NCBI GenBank assembly: GCA_028564925.1
Contig: CM053028.1
Coordinates: 436,138,571 to 436,202,570, forward strand
DNA length: 64,000 nt
Source: Lithobates sylvaticus
Lineage: Eukaryota > Chordata > Amphibia > Anura > Ranidae
Direction: 5' to 3'
Below are positions 30,617 through 40,764 of the stretch, in pieces. A program made the position numbers and the translations under genes. The notes beneath the pieces are model-generated. The model worked only from the letters and a program-made list of their open reading frames with translations, was not told the origin of the DNA and did not search any database. The stretch's first letter is position 1. Every line of letters begins with the position of its first letter.

Positions 30617-32126
30617 TCAAAGTATATCAATGAATGTCTTATAGTAGATAGAGGTATATCCATCTGGACCTGGGCTTTTCCCTGTTTTCAACTCTCTAAT
30701 TGCTGATTGAACTTCATCTAATCTTATGGGTTGATCGAGGAGTTCACTATCTGCTTCTGACAATTTAGGCATTTTGGATGTAGTCAGGTAGTTCTGTATA
30801 AGTTCCTTTCTATCTTCTTTCAGGTCGGTTGGTCTGTGTTGTTGGGGGAGGTTGTATAGTTGCGTATAGTAGTCTTGAAAGTGTTTGGAGATCTGGTCAT
30901 CTGTAATATCTAATCTGCCTTCCCTGTTAGATATGCCTGAGATGTGGTTCCGGAGACGGGGACCCTTTAGTGCCCTGGCTAAAAATTTGCCTGTCTTATC
31001 ACCGTACTCATAGTACACCTTGCGTTTGAAGAATAGGAGTCGTTTGGAGATAGCCTCCAGAGATTGTTGTAGTGTTTTGCGTGTGTCCATCAGTTCCGTT
31101 GCCACAGTCTTGGTTAGGGATAACTTGTGTTGTGATTCAAGTTGGGATATTTTGTCTGTTAGTCTAATGATTTCCCTATCTCTGTCTTTTTTGCGTTGGG
31201 CTCCCATTCTCATTAGAATTCCCCTTATGGTGCACTTGTGGGCTTCCCAGATCATTAATGGATCCATGCCTTGCGTATTGTTGTGCTTGAAATAATCTCT
31301 CAGATGAGAGGTCACTTCTGGTAGAAGAATGTGGTCAGTCAGTAAGGAGGAATTTAGCCTCCACGAGGGGGGGCTTTTCCCTGGGTGTACAGTGGAGAGC
31401 GTAAGAGATATGGGGGAGTGATCTGATAATGTTTGGATCCCTATTTCAGCTTTAGAAAGTAGGTGTAAGTCTCTGCGGGAGATAAATAAATAGTCAATCC
31501 TGGTGTACTTAGTGTGGGGCGCTGAGTAAAAAGTGTAATCCCTCCCTTCAGGGTGGAGGAAGCGCCAGGCGTCGATCAGATGTAGGGTGTGTAGGAGCTT
31601 CTTAAATGATTTTAACACTTTATAGGCCATGTGCGATTTGCCCGTGGAGGTGTCGTATATTGGGTTCAAAGGTAGATTAAAATCTCCTCCTAAAATAATG
31701 CAGCCTTCACTAAAACTTTCTAACATGCGTATTAGTTTCCTGCAGAAGGATAGATGCAACCTATTGGGGAAGTAGACGTTAGTTAATGTGACCGGGTTGC
31801 CATTATAGAGACCTTTAAGGAAAATATACCTGCCCTCAGGGTCTATCAGTTTGTCTTTGAAGACGAAGGGGGCCTCTCTACTAATCAGTATCGAGACCCC
31901 CTTCGTCTTGGCTTGGTCATTAGTAGCATGGTAGGCTTCTATAAAGAAGGAATCAGTGAGCCTGGGTATGCCCGACGACTTAAAGTGGGTTTCCTGTAAA
32001 AAAAGCGAAGTGCGGCCTACCTTTCTTAAGTCCCCTCAGTAAGGGTGACCTTTTTTCTGGTATATTTAGGCCTTGTACATTGTGCGAGATGACCGTTGCG
32101 TGCTGGCTCAGTGTGGAGTATGCCAT
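30617..32126 (-). pseudogene. L1 ORF2, 5-prime part: APE-type endonuclease and start of reverse transcriptase
   Basis: ORF2p nicks target DNA and copies the LINE RNA. The frame begins MAYSTLSQHATVISHNVQGLN (32126), the usual endonuclease N-terminus. It shifts frame once near 32025-32035 and then runs open as SLFLQETHF, GGDFNLPLNP (31690-31650 region), RIDYLFIS and SDHSPISLT, all endonuclease motifs. The linker and the first reverse-transcriptase block KTGKSPGPDGYTSIYYKTF follow. The frame is then cut at about 30613 by the nested insertion and ends at a stop inside the inserted DNA. Apart from the one shift and the insertion it is intact. Confidence 0.88.
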
Positions 32127-33360
32127 GGTTCCGGGCCGGAGAGACTCAGAGAGACGGTACCTGTGGGCGACACTCACAAGCAAGGCGTTAAACAAACGAC
32201 AAGAGAGAGAGTAAAAGTACAAGTTAATAATCAGGTTCACTGAGTATGTCTGTTGCGTGTCAACCGATGTGAACACCGACCTGTTAAATTAAAAGGTTGA
32301 GAGTAAAGGTGGGGGTGGGGGTTGGTTGAAAGAGTGAATAGGTTCAGACCTAAGCAATAGTATCCTATCGAGTAGGTGTCAGTATAGTGTGTCCTGTTGT
32401 GACAATGGTCCCGACAGGACACCCTTTTGGGGGGTAGAGGGAGGCTGCACCTTTTTCTGGCAATGCAGAGCAGGTGGGTCTACTGGCTGAAAAGTAGTGG
32501 TCACACAGGGTGGAGGGTGGGAGACCGCAGCCTATTGTGGCAATGGAAAGGTGTTGGTTGGGCTCTTTGACACTGTAGAGCCTATCAATCTGTTGGCTCT
32601 TTAGCCAATACCATAGTGGATTCTATATTCAATTCAATTGAACTATTAAAACAGTAAACTTAACGTAACATTCTGGAAATATAGAAGCATTTCAGTAGTA
32701 TATCATATACACCTATAGTCCCAATGACCATGAGAGACAGGCAAAATAAAAAAAAAAGGGAAAAAGGAAAAGAAAGAGTCCTGTTTTGTTTTGTATTCCT
32801 CGTTGTGTCGCTCCCCAGCTCCAGTCACTTCACCCATTGAAATCGTGCTTATCAACGTGGGTAGCATAGTGTATCAACCTTGAGTCGCATCTATGGGAGA
32901 GGTTCTCCAGCTGTAGCCTCAACTTGTTTGGGAGACAGGCGCTTCGGCGACCATACCTGGATAATGTGGTCTGTTCAACCATTCGTGGCGAGGGTAGGTC
33001 TATAGGTGGATATACCAAGTGGTACCTTTGTGTGACCCAGGGGTCTAAGTAGTTTTAGGCCTGTAAGCTTGCATTCTGCCAAGTCTTTTTCCATAGGCCT
33101 TGTTGAATGTGCGTCTCCGTGTGGTCAGTATCGGCGTTCATCCGTTGCGACCGTGTAGCGCGTATGGACGCGTTAAATGGCTTCAGGAGATAAGGTGTTC
33201 CTTATAAACTTGCGCTGGGTTGTAAAGCTTGTGTATATTCACGTATAGTGTGGAAGTTTGTGAGTGAAGCAGAGGAGCAGGACTGATCGGGTCAGCCTGT
33301 ACATTCATGGTCTCAGGTAACAGCGTGGACTGCAATATAGATGTATATCGTCTCATGTAA
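32127..33360 (-). other. L1 inter-ORF spacer
   Basis: About 1.2 kb between ORF1 stop and ORF2 ATG, longer than the short spacers of mammalian L1. I see no open frame with recognisable domains and no inserted element with clear ends. Confidence 0.5.
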
Positions 33361-34482
33361 CTAGGTCTTGTCGTCTCGTGCTCTGGAAGCATGGGCTCTG
33401 CTGTTGTTCGGCGTGCCTGCTATCGATCCGCTGGGGCGGCTTTGCTTCAGCTTCTTCTTCTGGTGTCTTTTCTCAGGGGAGGTCAGTGGTGAGCCCGGAG
33501 GGCTACGTTCCAGGGGAGGTAAGCGGAATTCCTGATACCATTCAGGGAGGTCTACAGAACCCAGATATAGTGCGGAGCAGAACTCTTCTAGGTCTTCTGG
33601 TGACCTTAGTGCGTGTTGCCTACCATTGTGCATCACAATCAAAGCAAAGGGGAACCTCCATGTGTATCTGAGATCTTTCTCACGGAGTCTGTCCAGCAGG
33701 GGGCGGAGGGCCCTTCTATTTCTCAGGGTTATTTGAGAGAGATCTTGAAAGAGCATTATGGTTTCTCCATTAAATATGATCTGTTCGTTTCTGCGCGCCT
33801 TTTGCATAATCTCCTCCTTTAGTGTGAAGCTTTGTAGGCAACAGATTACATCCCTTGGTGGCATATTGTCAGGTCCCCTGGCCCTCAGGGCTCTGTGCGC
33901 CCGGACAAATTCTATGTCTGTGTCCTCCGGTCGTTCCAGTAGGCTATTAAATACTCGTCTGAGGGCCGGGTTGATTTGGTCGGCTTCCACTGTCTCGGGT
34001 ATGCCACTGACCCTTATATTGCACCTCCTCCCCCTGTTATCGAGGTCCTCTAAATGTCTGTTCATCTCGATGAAGTGGTTTGAATGGGAGAGGGTGACCC
34101 TGTCCAGTCTGTGGATAGCCTTTTCCCTCTGTTTCCCAGCAGTTTCAGCGTCTATCATGCGGTCATTTAGCACCATGAGGCTGGACTTAAGATCCGTGAT
34201 GGCCGCCGAAAAGGACGATTTAATGTCTGCCGCTATTATGGCCATGTCAGAGTATGTCAGGGGGAGATTGGGGTGTGAGGGTCCCCTACCGTTATCCTCT
34301 GTGGCCGATTGGGAGTCCTCGCTGAAGTCCTCTGCTACACGCGTCGGCGCCATCTTGGGTCCTGTACTCCCGGGTAGCGAGCGGGACTGGCTTTTGAATA
34401 TGTCGGAGATGTTCCGTCCCTTCAAGGCTGCCGCCGACTTCCGTGACCTGGTGTGCGGTGTTCGGTATCCAAGTTTGCTCAT
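33361..34482 (-). CDS. L1 ORF1 protein (373 residues), open
   Basis: ORF1p is the RNA-binding chaperone of the LINE, forming trimers on LINE RNA. Residues 1-75 are a basic, disordered N-terminus. About 76-150 is a heptad-like coiled coil (DIKSSFSAAITDLKSSLMVL through MNRHLEDLDNR). Then GRRCNIRVSGIPE at 151-163 starts the RRM-like domain, as in other L1 ORF1p (R..NIR..G.PE). A C-terminal domain follows to about 320, and residues 320-373 form a basic Pro/Ser-rich tail. Length and order are normal for the family. The ATG at 34482 lies about 100 bp from the element's 5-prime end. No stop or frameshift is seen. A 246-codon open frame on the opposite strand (33758-34498) is its shadow. Confidence 0.88.
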   Translation of the reverse strand: MSKLGYRTPHTRSRKSAAALKGRNISDIFKSQSRSLPGSTGPKMAPTRVAEDFSEDSQSATEDNGRGPSHPNLPLTYSDMAIIAADIKSSFSAAITDLKSSLMVLNDRMIDAETAGKQREKAIHRLDRVTLSHSNHFIEMNRHLEDLDNRGRRCNIRVSGIPETVEADQINPALRRVFNSLLERPEDTDIEFVRAHRALRARGPDNMPPRDVICCLQSFTLKEEIMQKARRNEQIIFNGETIMLFQDLSQITLRNRRALRPLLDRLREKDLRYTWRFPFALIVMHNGRQHALRSPEDLEEFCSALYLGSVDLPEWYQEFRLPPLERSPPGSPLTSPEKRHQKKKLKQSRPSGSIAGTPNNSRAHASRARDDKT

Positions 34483-34604
34483 TATCGGGGGTGTATAGTG
34501 TCAAAGAGCGGGTGTTAGGCTGCGGCTTCCCTGGAGCTCCTCTAGCAAGCTGCCATCTCCGTTGCGCGCCAAGCCACGCCCCCCCTTGGATATATTTTAT
34601 TTAA

Positions 34605-34813
34605 TTTGAGTAAATTAAAAAATACTCACAAACAGGTGAAGGAAAAACGCAATATATGTAGCCTTCAGATGATGGCAATCGGTCTCACGACAACAGACTC
34701 CAGATTGTAATGGAGAAGATTTTAAGGGCCACTGCCGGTTGACGCGTTTCGAAGGGATACCTTCTTCCTCAGAGCCCCAGGCTGGGTAGGTATTCTTTCA
34801 CATGTTTGTGAGT
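34605..34813 (-). mobile_element. Hammerhead-bearing repeat (copy B)
   Basis: Duplicate of 7147-7353, displaced by the L1. It begins tactcacaaacaggtgaagg and ends tctttcacatgtttgtgag. Confidence 0.5.
34741..34772 (-). ncRNA. Hammerhead-ribozyme-like relic 3 (best preserved)
   Basis: On the minus strand: CTGAGGA, stem II AAGG-TATC-CCTT, C then GAAAC, GCGTC. All 32 nt fit the CUGANGA...CGAAAC...GUC pattern. Stem I partners are weak. Confidence 0.45.
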
Positions 34814-34842
34814 AGTTTTTAATTTACCTTTTTTTTATTAAG

Positions 34843-35491
34843 CTGATGCACATGTCGGCTGCTGCTCAGTAAAATGTTACATGTTACACCCTAAATATGG
34901 GTATAATATGTTACAAAGGGTGAACGCATCCTTTATTTAAAACCTAGATGACTGGTTCAGACTGGCTGCACTTCTATGAGTTGTGATAATGCACCATATA
35001 CGTATTGTGGTGCTATTTATTTTTAATGCACCCCATTGACACTTTGTAGTTCACTGGATTGCACAGTAAGGCCGGCCATAGACGAGCTGTGTGTGGGCAG
35101 GCTGAATGTACCAAGTTGATCGACTTGAGTACAACCAACCTGCCAGATTTTACTTGCAATTATCGCTAGAAATAATCACTGTCTTCTCCCGGCGGGGACG
35201 GCTCTCCCCTCCCCACACTGTCTGTGTTGATGGGGGGAATTGTGCGAACCTACGGTTGCGAGAAAGAAATTTGCATCGTCTATGGCCTGCCCAACACTTC
35301 ACTGTGTGTTGTGGTGTGCTGCATCTGAAAAAAAGGTGCAGGTACCTGTAAGTGAAAGTGACATTTCAGCTGGGAAGTTCAGGTTCCTTCCCTGCCATGG
35401 AGTATTATGCTGTGTGGCAGTGTTATAAAATGTCAGGATACCATGAACCAACATACAAATCCTTTGGCAGGTAAAATATTTCTTATGTACG
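34843..35491. other. Intronic stretch, no gene
   Basis: Contains tgttacaccctaaatatgggt (about 34880-34902), part of the repeat also at 6800 and 50567. Nothing else recognised. Confidence 0.4.
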
Positions 35492-35493
35492 TA

Positions 35494-35992
35494 CAGTAAA
35501 ACCTTGGTTTGAGAGTAACTTGGTTTGAGAGCGTTTTGCAAGACAAGGAACATTTTTAAATACATTTTGACTTGATATACAAGCGTTGTCTTGACATACA
35601 AGTAGCGTCATGTCATAACTGAGTATAAAAGAGAAGAGAGGCGCCTCTAAGTGTAGCAATATGGTTAAATTTAATGAAGGTACAACGTTTAGCAACATAT
35701 TGCTACACTTAGAGGCGCCATCTCTTCTCTTTTATACTCTGTAGCTCCTGCTGGATTTCTAATCCCCTTGTGGAGGCTGACATTTGTGGATGGACATTTT
35801 ATGGTTACACAACCTACCACATCGCTATAATCTTTTTATATGGACTATAAACTGAAGGACTTATGAATAAATGATTGTGGAACAAATTATTTGAGATTCC
35901 ATTATTTCTTATGGGGAAATTTGATATACAAGTGCTTTGGATTACAAGCAAGTCTCCGTAACGAATTATGCTCGAAATCCAAGGTTTTACTG
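35494..35992. mobile_element. Tigger-like MITE with a nested foldback
   Basis: TA at 35492-35493 and 35993-35994 flank cagtaaaaccttggtttgag and the mirror ...ccaaggttttactg, termini like those of pogo/Tigger elements. A nested foldback has arms gagtataaaagagaagagag...tagcaatat (35621-35661) and its mirror (35697-35740). Confidence 0.75.
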
Positions 35993-36809
35993 TATTTCAT
36001 CAGTATTTAGCTGTTTGCCTGGAGTTCTTCTTTACGGTATGCCTACAGTCTCCTCAGCATAAATCTGGGCCAATGAACAGGTATGGCATTGAACGCTCTT
36101 TCGTAGGTTTACATTCACAATTACAGATCTTGAATTTATAGTCTCCGTTCATTAGTGTAGGCATTTTATGAGTGTGATGCTGGGACCTGATTGATTCTGG
36201 CCTGTGGCATACGTACAGCAATAAGTAATAGGTGGAGCATGCCTCCCTACTTTCACTGAACATTTCTGACAGCCCAAGGAAGACATGATTGATTGGGTTC
36301 CCTCCTCTCCAATCACTGAATCAATGTCAATGTTGTATTCTAAATGCTAAATGGCTAAGACAATAGCAGGTGTTATGGTGAAAATCCCTCATCAAGGTTT
36401 AGCTAAATAGCAACTCCAGCAATAAATAAAATCAGTTAACTGCTTATGTTATCCTGCAAACACTGCAGTCAGGAAGTCTACGCAGTTTACTTTAATCTGA
36501 GTGTTATGTAATGCTTTGCCGCCTGATTCCTCAGGCTTTTCACTGTCCTTGTAGACAGAGATACAGGCTTTCATCAAACGATTCTGTGCCAGAAAATTGC
36601 TCTTTTATGCCCCAGTGTGAAGGCTCACAGAGAAGTACCATGCCTGTGAAACCCGAAGACGCTTGCACATCCAAATGCTAATTCATACCAGAATGTAAGT
36701 GTAATGGCAGCTAGCATGGTGGTCAAGTGTAGAGGGCGATTGAATAAAAATTGTTACCTGGCTGTGTTAAAAAGCACATATGTTTTATGCCATTAGTTCC
36801 TTTGAGAAA
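35993..36809. other. Intronic stretch, no gene
   Basis: No coding potential, repeat ends or copies elsewhere in the window that I can see. Confidence 0.4.
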
Positions 36810-36859
36810 TTTCCATCAACTTTTTTAGGCAAAATACATAAAATGATGTAAAATATAGG

Positions 36860-37345
36860 TAAGGGGAGAAGAATAAGAAACTTGTTCCTTTCCTGTACTA
36901 GCCAGTAACAGATCCTCATGGATCAGACTATTGGCAGTAGTTTGTGAATAGTAACAAAGAACAATGAACCAGCACATGCTGCCCACCGGCTTTTTTTTCC
37001 CTACAGTCTGTGTGTCATTGGGGTAATTCTCCTCCACTTCCTGTCCCAGAGATGCAACAGGAAGTTATAAGGAAACTCCCAATGTGAGTGGAGTTCCCCT
37101 CTTAGATAGTTGTCTTAGGAACAGGAGAGAATAATAAGACACTTGCTCTTTACCTCCACCAACCAGCAACAAATCCTCATCAATGCTCAGACTATTGGCA
37201 GTACACTGCCGGGTCTGTGTACCATTGGGTTAATCTTCCTTCACTACCTGTCCCACAATTACCATTAGGGAAATTTACCTTCACTTCCTGTCAGAGCCGC
37301 AATAGGAAGTTAGAGGCAAGCTCCTGAAATGAGTGGAAGTTCCCT
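36860..37345. repeat. Imperfect tandem duplication of about 0.25 kb
   Basis: The blocks at about 36860-37110 and 37120-37345 share in order caacaaatcctcat-like, cagactattggcagta, gtctgtgt.ccattggg, cacttcctgtc and caggaagtta. They look like an old duplicated repeat relic. Confidence 0.55.
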
Positions 37346-37363
37346 TACCTCCTATTCTCGTGA

Positions 37364-38281
37364 ATGGCAGCGGTGGGCAAATGGGCATTTAATTTAATTT
37401 GCGGGGCTAGTGGGTGTGCGCGTGCCCGCGCCCGCCGCGTACAGTGCAAACGTGCCCGCGGGTCCCGCGGACTCCGCGTCACGGAGTGGCAGAACGGGAA
37501 GATACCTATGTAAACAAGGCATTTTTCTGTTCTGCCTAGTGACATGACAGGGATCTACTACTCCCTGTCATCGGGAGCAGTGATCACTGTCATGTCAGTT
37601 GTAGCCCATCCCCCCCACAGTTAGAATCACTCCCTAGGACACACTTAACCCCTTGATCGCCCAGTAGTGTTTAACCCCTTCCCTGCCATTGTCATTTACA
37701 CAGTAATCTGTGCATTTTTATAGCACTGATCACTGTATACATGACAATGGTCCCAGAATAGTGTCAAAAGTGTCCGATGTGTCTGCCATAATGTTGCAGT
37801 CATGATAAAAATCGCAGATCGCCGCCATTACTAATAAAAAACATTAATAACAAAAATGCCATTAATCTATCCCCTATTTTGTAGACGCAATAACTTTTGT
37901 GCAAACCAATCAATATACACTTATTGCGATTTATTTTTTACCAAAAATATGTAGACGAATACATATCGGCCTAAACTGAGGAAAAAAAAATAAGTTTTTT
38001 TATATATTTTGAGGGGATATTTATTATAGCAAAAAGTAAAAAATATTGCATTTTTTTTCAAAATTGTCGCTCTTTTTTTGTTTATAGCGCAAAAAATAAA
38101 AACCACAGAGGTGATCAAATACCACCAAAAGAAAGCTCTATTTGTGGGAAAAAAAAAGTCAATTTTGTTTTGGTGTAACGTCGCACGACCGCGCAATTGT
38201 CAGTTAAAGCGACGCAGTGCCAAATCACAAAAAGTGCTTGGCCAGGAAGGGGGTAAAATCTTCCAGGGCTGAAGCGTTTAA
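37364..38281. mobile_element. TTAA-family element, left-truncated
   Basis: It starts inside the family at atggcagcggtgggcaaatggg and ends gggctgaagcgTTTAA at 38281. The right half (ccctattttgtagacgc, gcgcaattgtcagtt, gtgccaaatc) parallels 4888-5862. Confidence 0.7.
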
Positions 38282-38338
38282 TAAGGGGCACTTTATCTGC
38301 AACATCTACAAACATAAAGGGAGGTAGCCAGACTCTAA

Positions 38339-38866
38339 TGTCGTGTACACACGGCCGGTGTCCTGTCGAATACTGTCCCCCCTGTCCCCCGTCGGTCCCC
38401 CTTGCGCAGTACGGAGGACAAGGAGATGCCGAAAGTCTCCGAAGATGAAGGGCGCCTGCGTACTGATTGCAGGTTCAAGCCCCACCATCCAAGTGGACAT
38501 AGAGCTAGAATAAAAATTTGCCGAGCGAAGCGGGGCAAGCGAAGTAAGCCCGTGAGGGGCCCTGTTACTAAGTGCTGTTTTACATCATCTACCATATGTC
38601 CACTTGCATGGTGGGGCTTGAAACTGGCCTCAGGGCAGAAGGTACTATTAAGTGAGTAGGACCCGTTCATCTTCAGAGACTTTTGGCATCTCCTTGTCCT
38701 CCGTACTAAAACAGGCTCTATATCTAAGTCCGTTGGAAATGCCGACAGAAAAAGTCTGATGGGGCATACACACGGTCGGAATATCTGATGAAAAGCTCCC
38801 ATCAGACTTTTCCCTTTTCTCTTTTTCTCTTTTTCTCCTGGAAAGTCCGACCGTGTGTACTCGGCA
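38339..38866. mobile_element. TAA-flanked Harbinger-like MITE with internal inverted repeat
   Basis: TAA at 38336-38338 and 38867-38869 flank tgtcgtgtacacacggccgg and the mirror gaccgtgtgtactcggca. Inside, agtacggaggacaaggagatgcc is mirrored at about 38685-38707, and caagccccaccat...aagtggaca is mirrored near 38605-38625. Confidence 0.75.
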
Positions 38867-38869
38867 TAA

Positions 38870-40064
38870 GGCAAACAGCCTTAGTGCATTGTTAAGGCAT
38901 AGAAACATATAATATCTTGGGATACAAAATAAATAAATAGTGATGAGCGAATGTGCCTGGGTTTAGTTCATGGCCTGTTCATCAAACTGTAAAATCCCCA
39001 AATTGCAAACTTAAATTCCAACCCCACTGAAGTCTCTGGGGGTGGATATTTTCAAGGCTAATAGAACACTTGAACACATGCATGCATGAGGATACCAATA
39101 CAATGTACCAATACAAAATCTTTTTTAAATATCTTTCAGTGGAAAGAAGGTTCTCATTTTTATACAAATTTGAGGGTAAGATTAAATAACACCAATCCTT
39201 CCAATTACAGGCTTGGGAGAGGCTCGCAATTTGTATTCAGTGTTACATAACAGTACGATTCAGCTGCACAGTGTCATTGTACTCCCTATTATGCCATCAC
39301 ATATTTTGCATGTGTTTTCTACTTTTACAGTATTGCTTTGTTTAAACGCAGCATCAGCAGCACTCCAATCTGAATCATTATAATTATATAAAAAGTTGCT
39401 TTTATAGGTAGTTTTTGGCTGTGACACTTAGTTTTATTTTGCCAGTGGTAATAAGCCTAAAATAAACAGTGAAAGTAGCAGCCAAAAAAGTTTCTGGAAA
39501 TTCAACTCTTAAAAAAAGAAAGCTAACGCCCTCAACCTTGCACAAATTGGCCAGTGGCACAACAGCTTGATAGTACAGCCGCTTGCCGTCCAGCGCATGA
39601 CGATATACGTAGGCACAATGGTACGGCTGCGCAAATGGGCGTACCTGTATGTCCCCTTTAAATCGCCAGCGGTGCGCACGGGCCCACTTGCCCGCAATTT
39701 GTAAGCTATGTAAGCAGCTTCTACTAGACCAAATTTTCACAAGGTGACAACAGGCAGGTTTATAATCAAGAAATCAAAATCATGATTTGTGCATACAGTA
39801 TTCTTTATGAACACTATGTAAGCACCTTTACTAGACCGCAGTTTTCAAGTGAGAGACCAGCCGGGTTCTAATCAAGCTATGGCCAGTGGTCCAGCCTGGA
39901 CCCCATATAGTCCATAGTGTACTCTCCTCACTTTAAGAGTGAATCATATGGTTTATGCACATTTTTACATTGGCAAATGCAGACCCTGCATTCTATTAGC
40001 TACATGTGCAGAACCAGATAAGAATTCTGGCTTCACTTGTTGCCCACTCGCACCAGGCCTGTGA
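38870..40064. other. Intronic stretch with one TTAA-family fragment
   Basis: At 39582-39665 gccgtccagcgcatgacgatatacgt and gcgcaaatgggcgtac are a fragment of the 2783-type element. The remainder shows nothing. Confidence 0.5.
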
Positions 40065-40066
40065 CT

Positions 40067-40306
40067 CAGGGCCAGTTCACACCATAGAAATGCAGTCCAG
40101 ATGCGTTCCAGATGCTTTTCTGCATGCACATTTTTTGACGTGTTTTTAATGCATTATAGTGCATTTTTGGTGCACTTTTGAAGCAGTCCAGTGCTTTTCC
40201 CCCCTCATTTTTGTTAACCTTAAGGGCTGGTTCACATCAACTACTTTCCATGCGTTTTTGATGCATAAAAAAAAACACACTGCATGTGGTGTGAACTGGT
40301 CCTCAG
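40067..40306. mobile_element. Small inverted-repeat element
   Basis: agggccagttcacacca (left) mirrors tggtgtgaactggtcct (right); ctcag lies outside both. The interior has dispersed gatgcgtt/ttgatgcat words. The superfamily is unknown. Confidence 0.55.
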
Positions 40307-40764
40307 AAAATATTAAAGTCAACAGAAGTTGGCAGAAGTTGACAGAAATGACAGGGCACCTATTTTCCCAGTACAGAATTCATTCATCTGGCCTTTATGA
40401 AGGATGTGCAGGATCAGTTTAGTGAATAGTTTATAATTAGAGCTAAGCTTCAGCCAAAGGTGCTAGATATAAATAAAGGTGATGTCACATGGGCAAACTG
40501 ACACACAACCCTTTTCATAATAGTAAATCCCTGCATGTGGCACGTAGCATGGTCTGATATTGAGTTAAAGTTTTACCAAAATAAAGTAGAAGTATACTTC
40601 CAGGTACAAACTGTAAGGGCCCATTCACACGTAGTTACCCATACGTGTTTTGCTGTTCATTTTGAATAGCTCCCTGAAACAGACATATAATAAAAAAATA
40701 AGCACCAGTGCTATAGTCCACCACATCACTTAGATGCAGATGTTCTGTGTGTTGTGGTGCAATT

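Larger units (their letters stand above)
26356..34583 (-). mobile_element. Full-length L1/Tx1-type LINE with nested insertions
   Basis: The element reads right to left. The 5-prime end (ggggggcgtggcttggcg) is at 34583, then a short leader, ORF1 (33361-34482), a spacer of about 1.2 kb, ORF2 (32126-27463, interrupted) and a 3-prime UTR. The UTR ends with AATAAA (minus strand, about 26375-26380) and an A tail (T run at 26355-26364). ccttggatatat occurs at both edges (26342-26353 and 34584-34595) and once only in segment A (about 7129), so the target duplication is at least 12 bp and the insertion postdates the A/B duplication. Nested: a TTAA MITE at 26538-27102 and an insertion of about 0.8 kb at 29795-30612. 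Confidence 0.92.
18367..34842. repeat. Segmental duplication copy B, enlarged by later insertions
   Basis: Direct-orientation partner of the block at 1-7987. Once the L1 (26356-34583), the 304-bp TTAA element (25766-26069) and the extra 1.85 kb tandem copy are removed, it is about the size of A. Because B lies in GPC3 intron 1 and A lies upstream of GPC3, the two copies flank the promoter and first exon. The left edge of homology cannot be fixed because A starts outside the window; the foldback end at 18367-18369 is the leftmost point I can tie to A. Confidence 0.88.

Noticed and set aside
33758-34498. 246-codon plus-strand frame
   Set aside because: Antisense shadow of LINE ORF1.
38472-38482. 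ggttcaagccc, resembling a tRNA B box, possibly a SINE
   Set aside because: No A box at the right distance, no tRNA-like fold, and it is mirrored inside the inverted repeat of a MITE.
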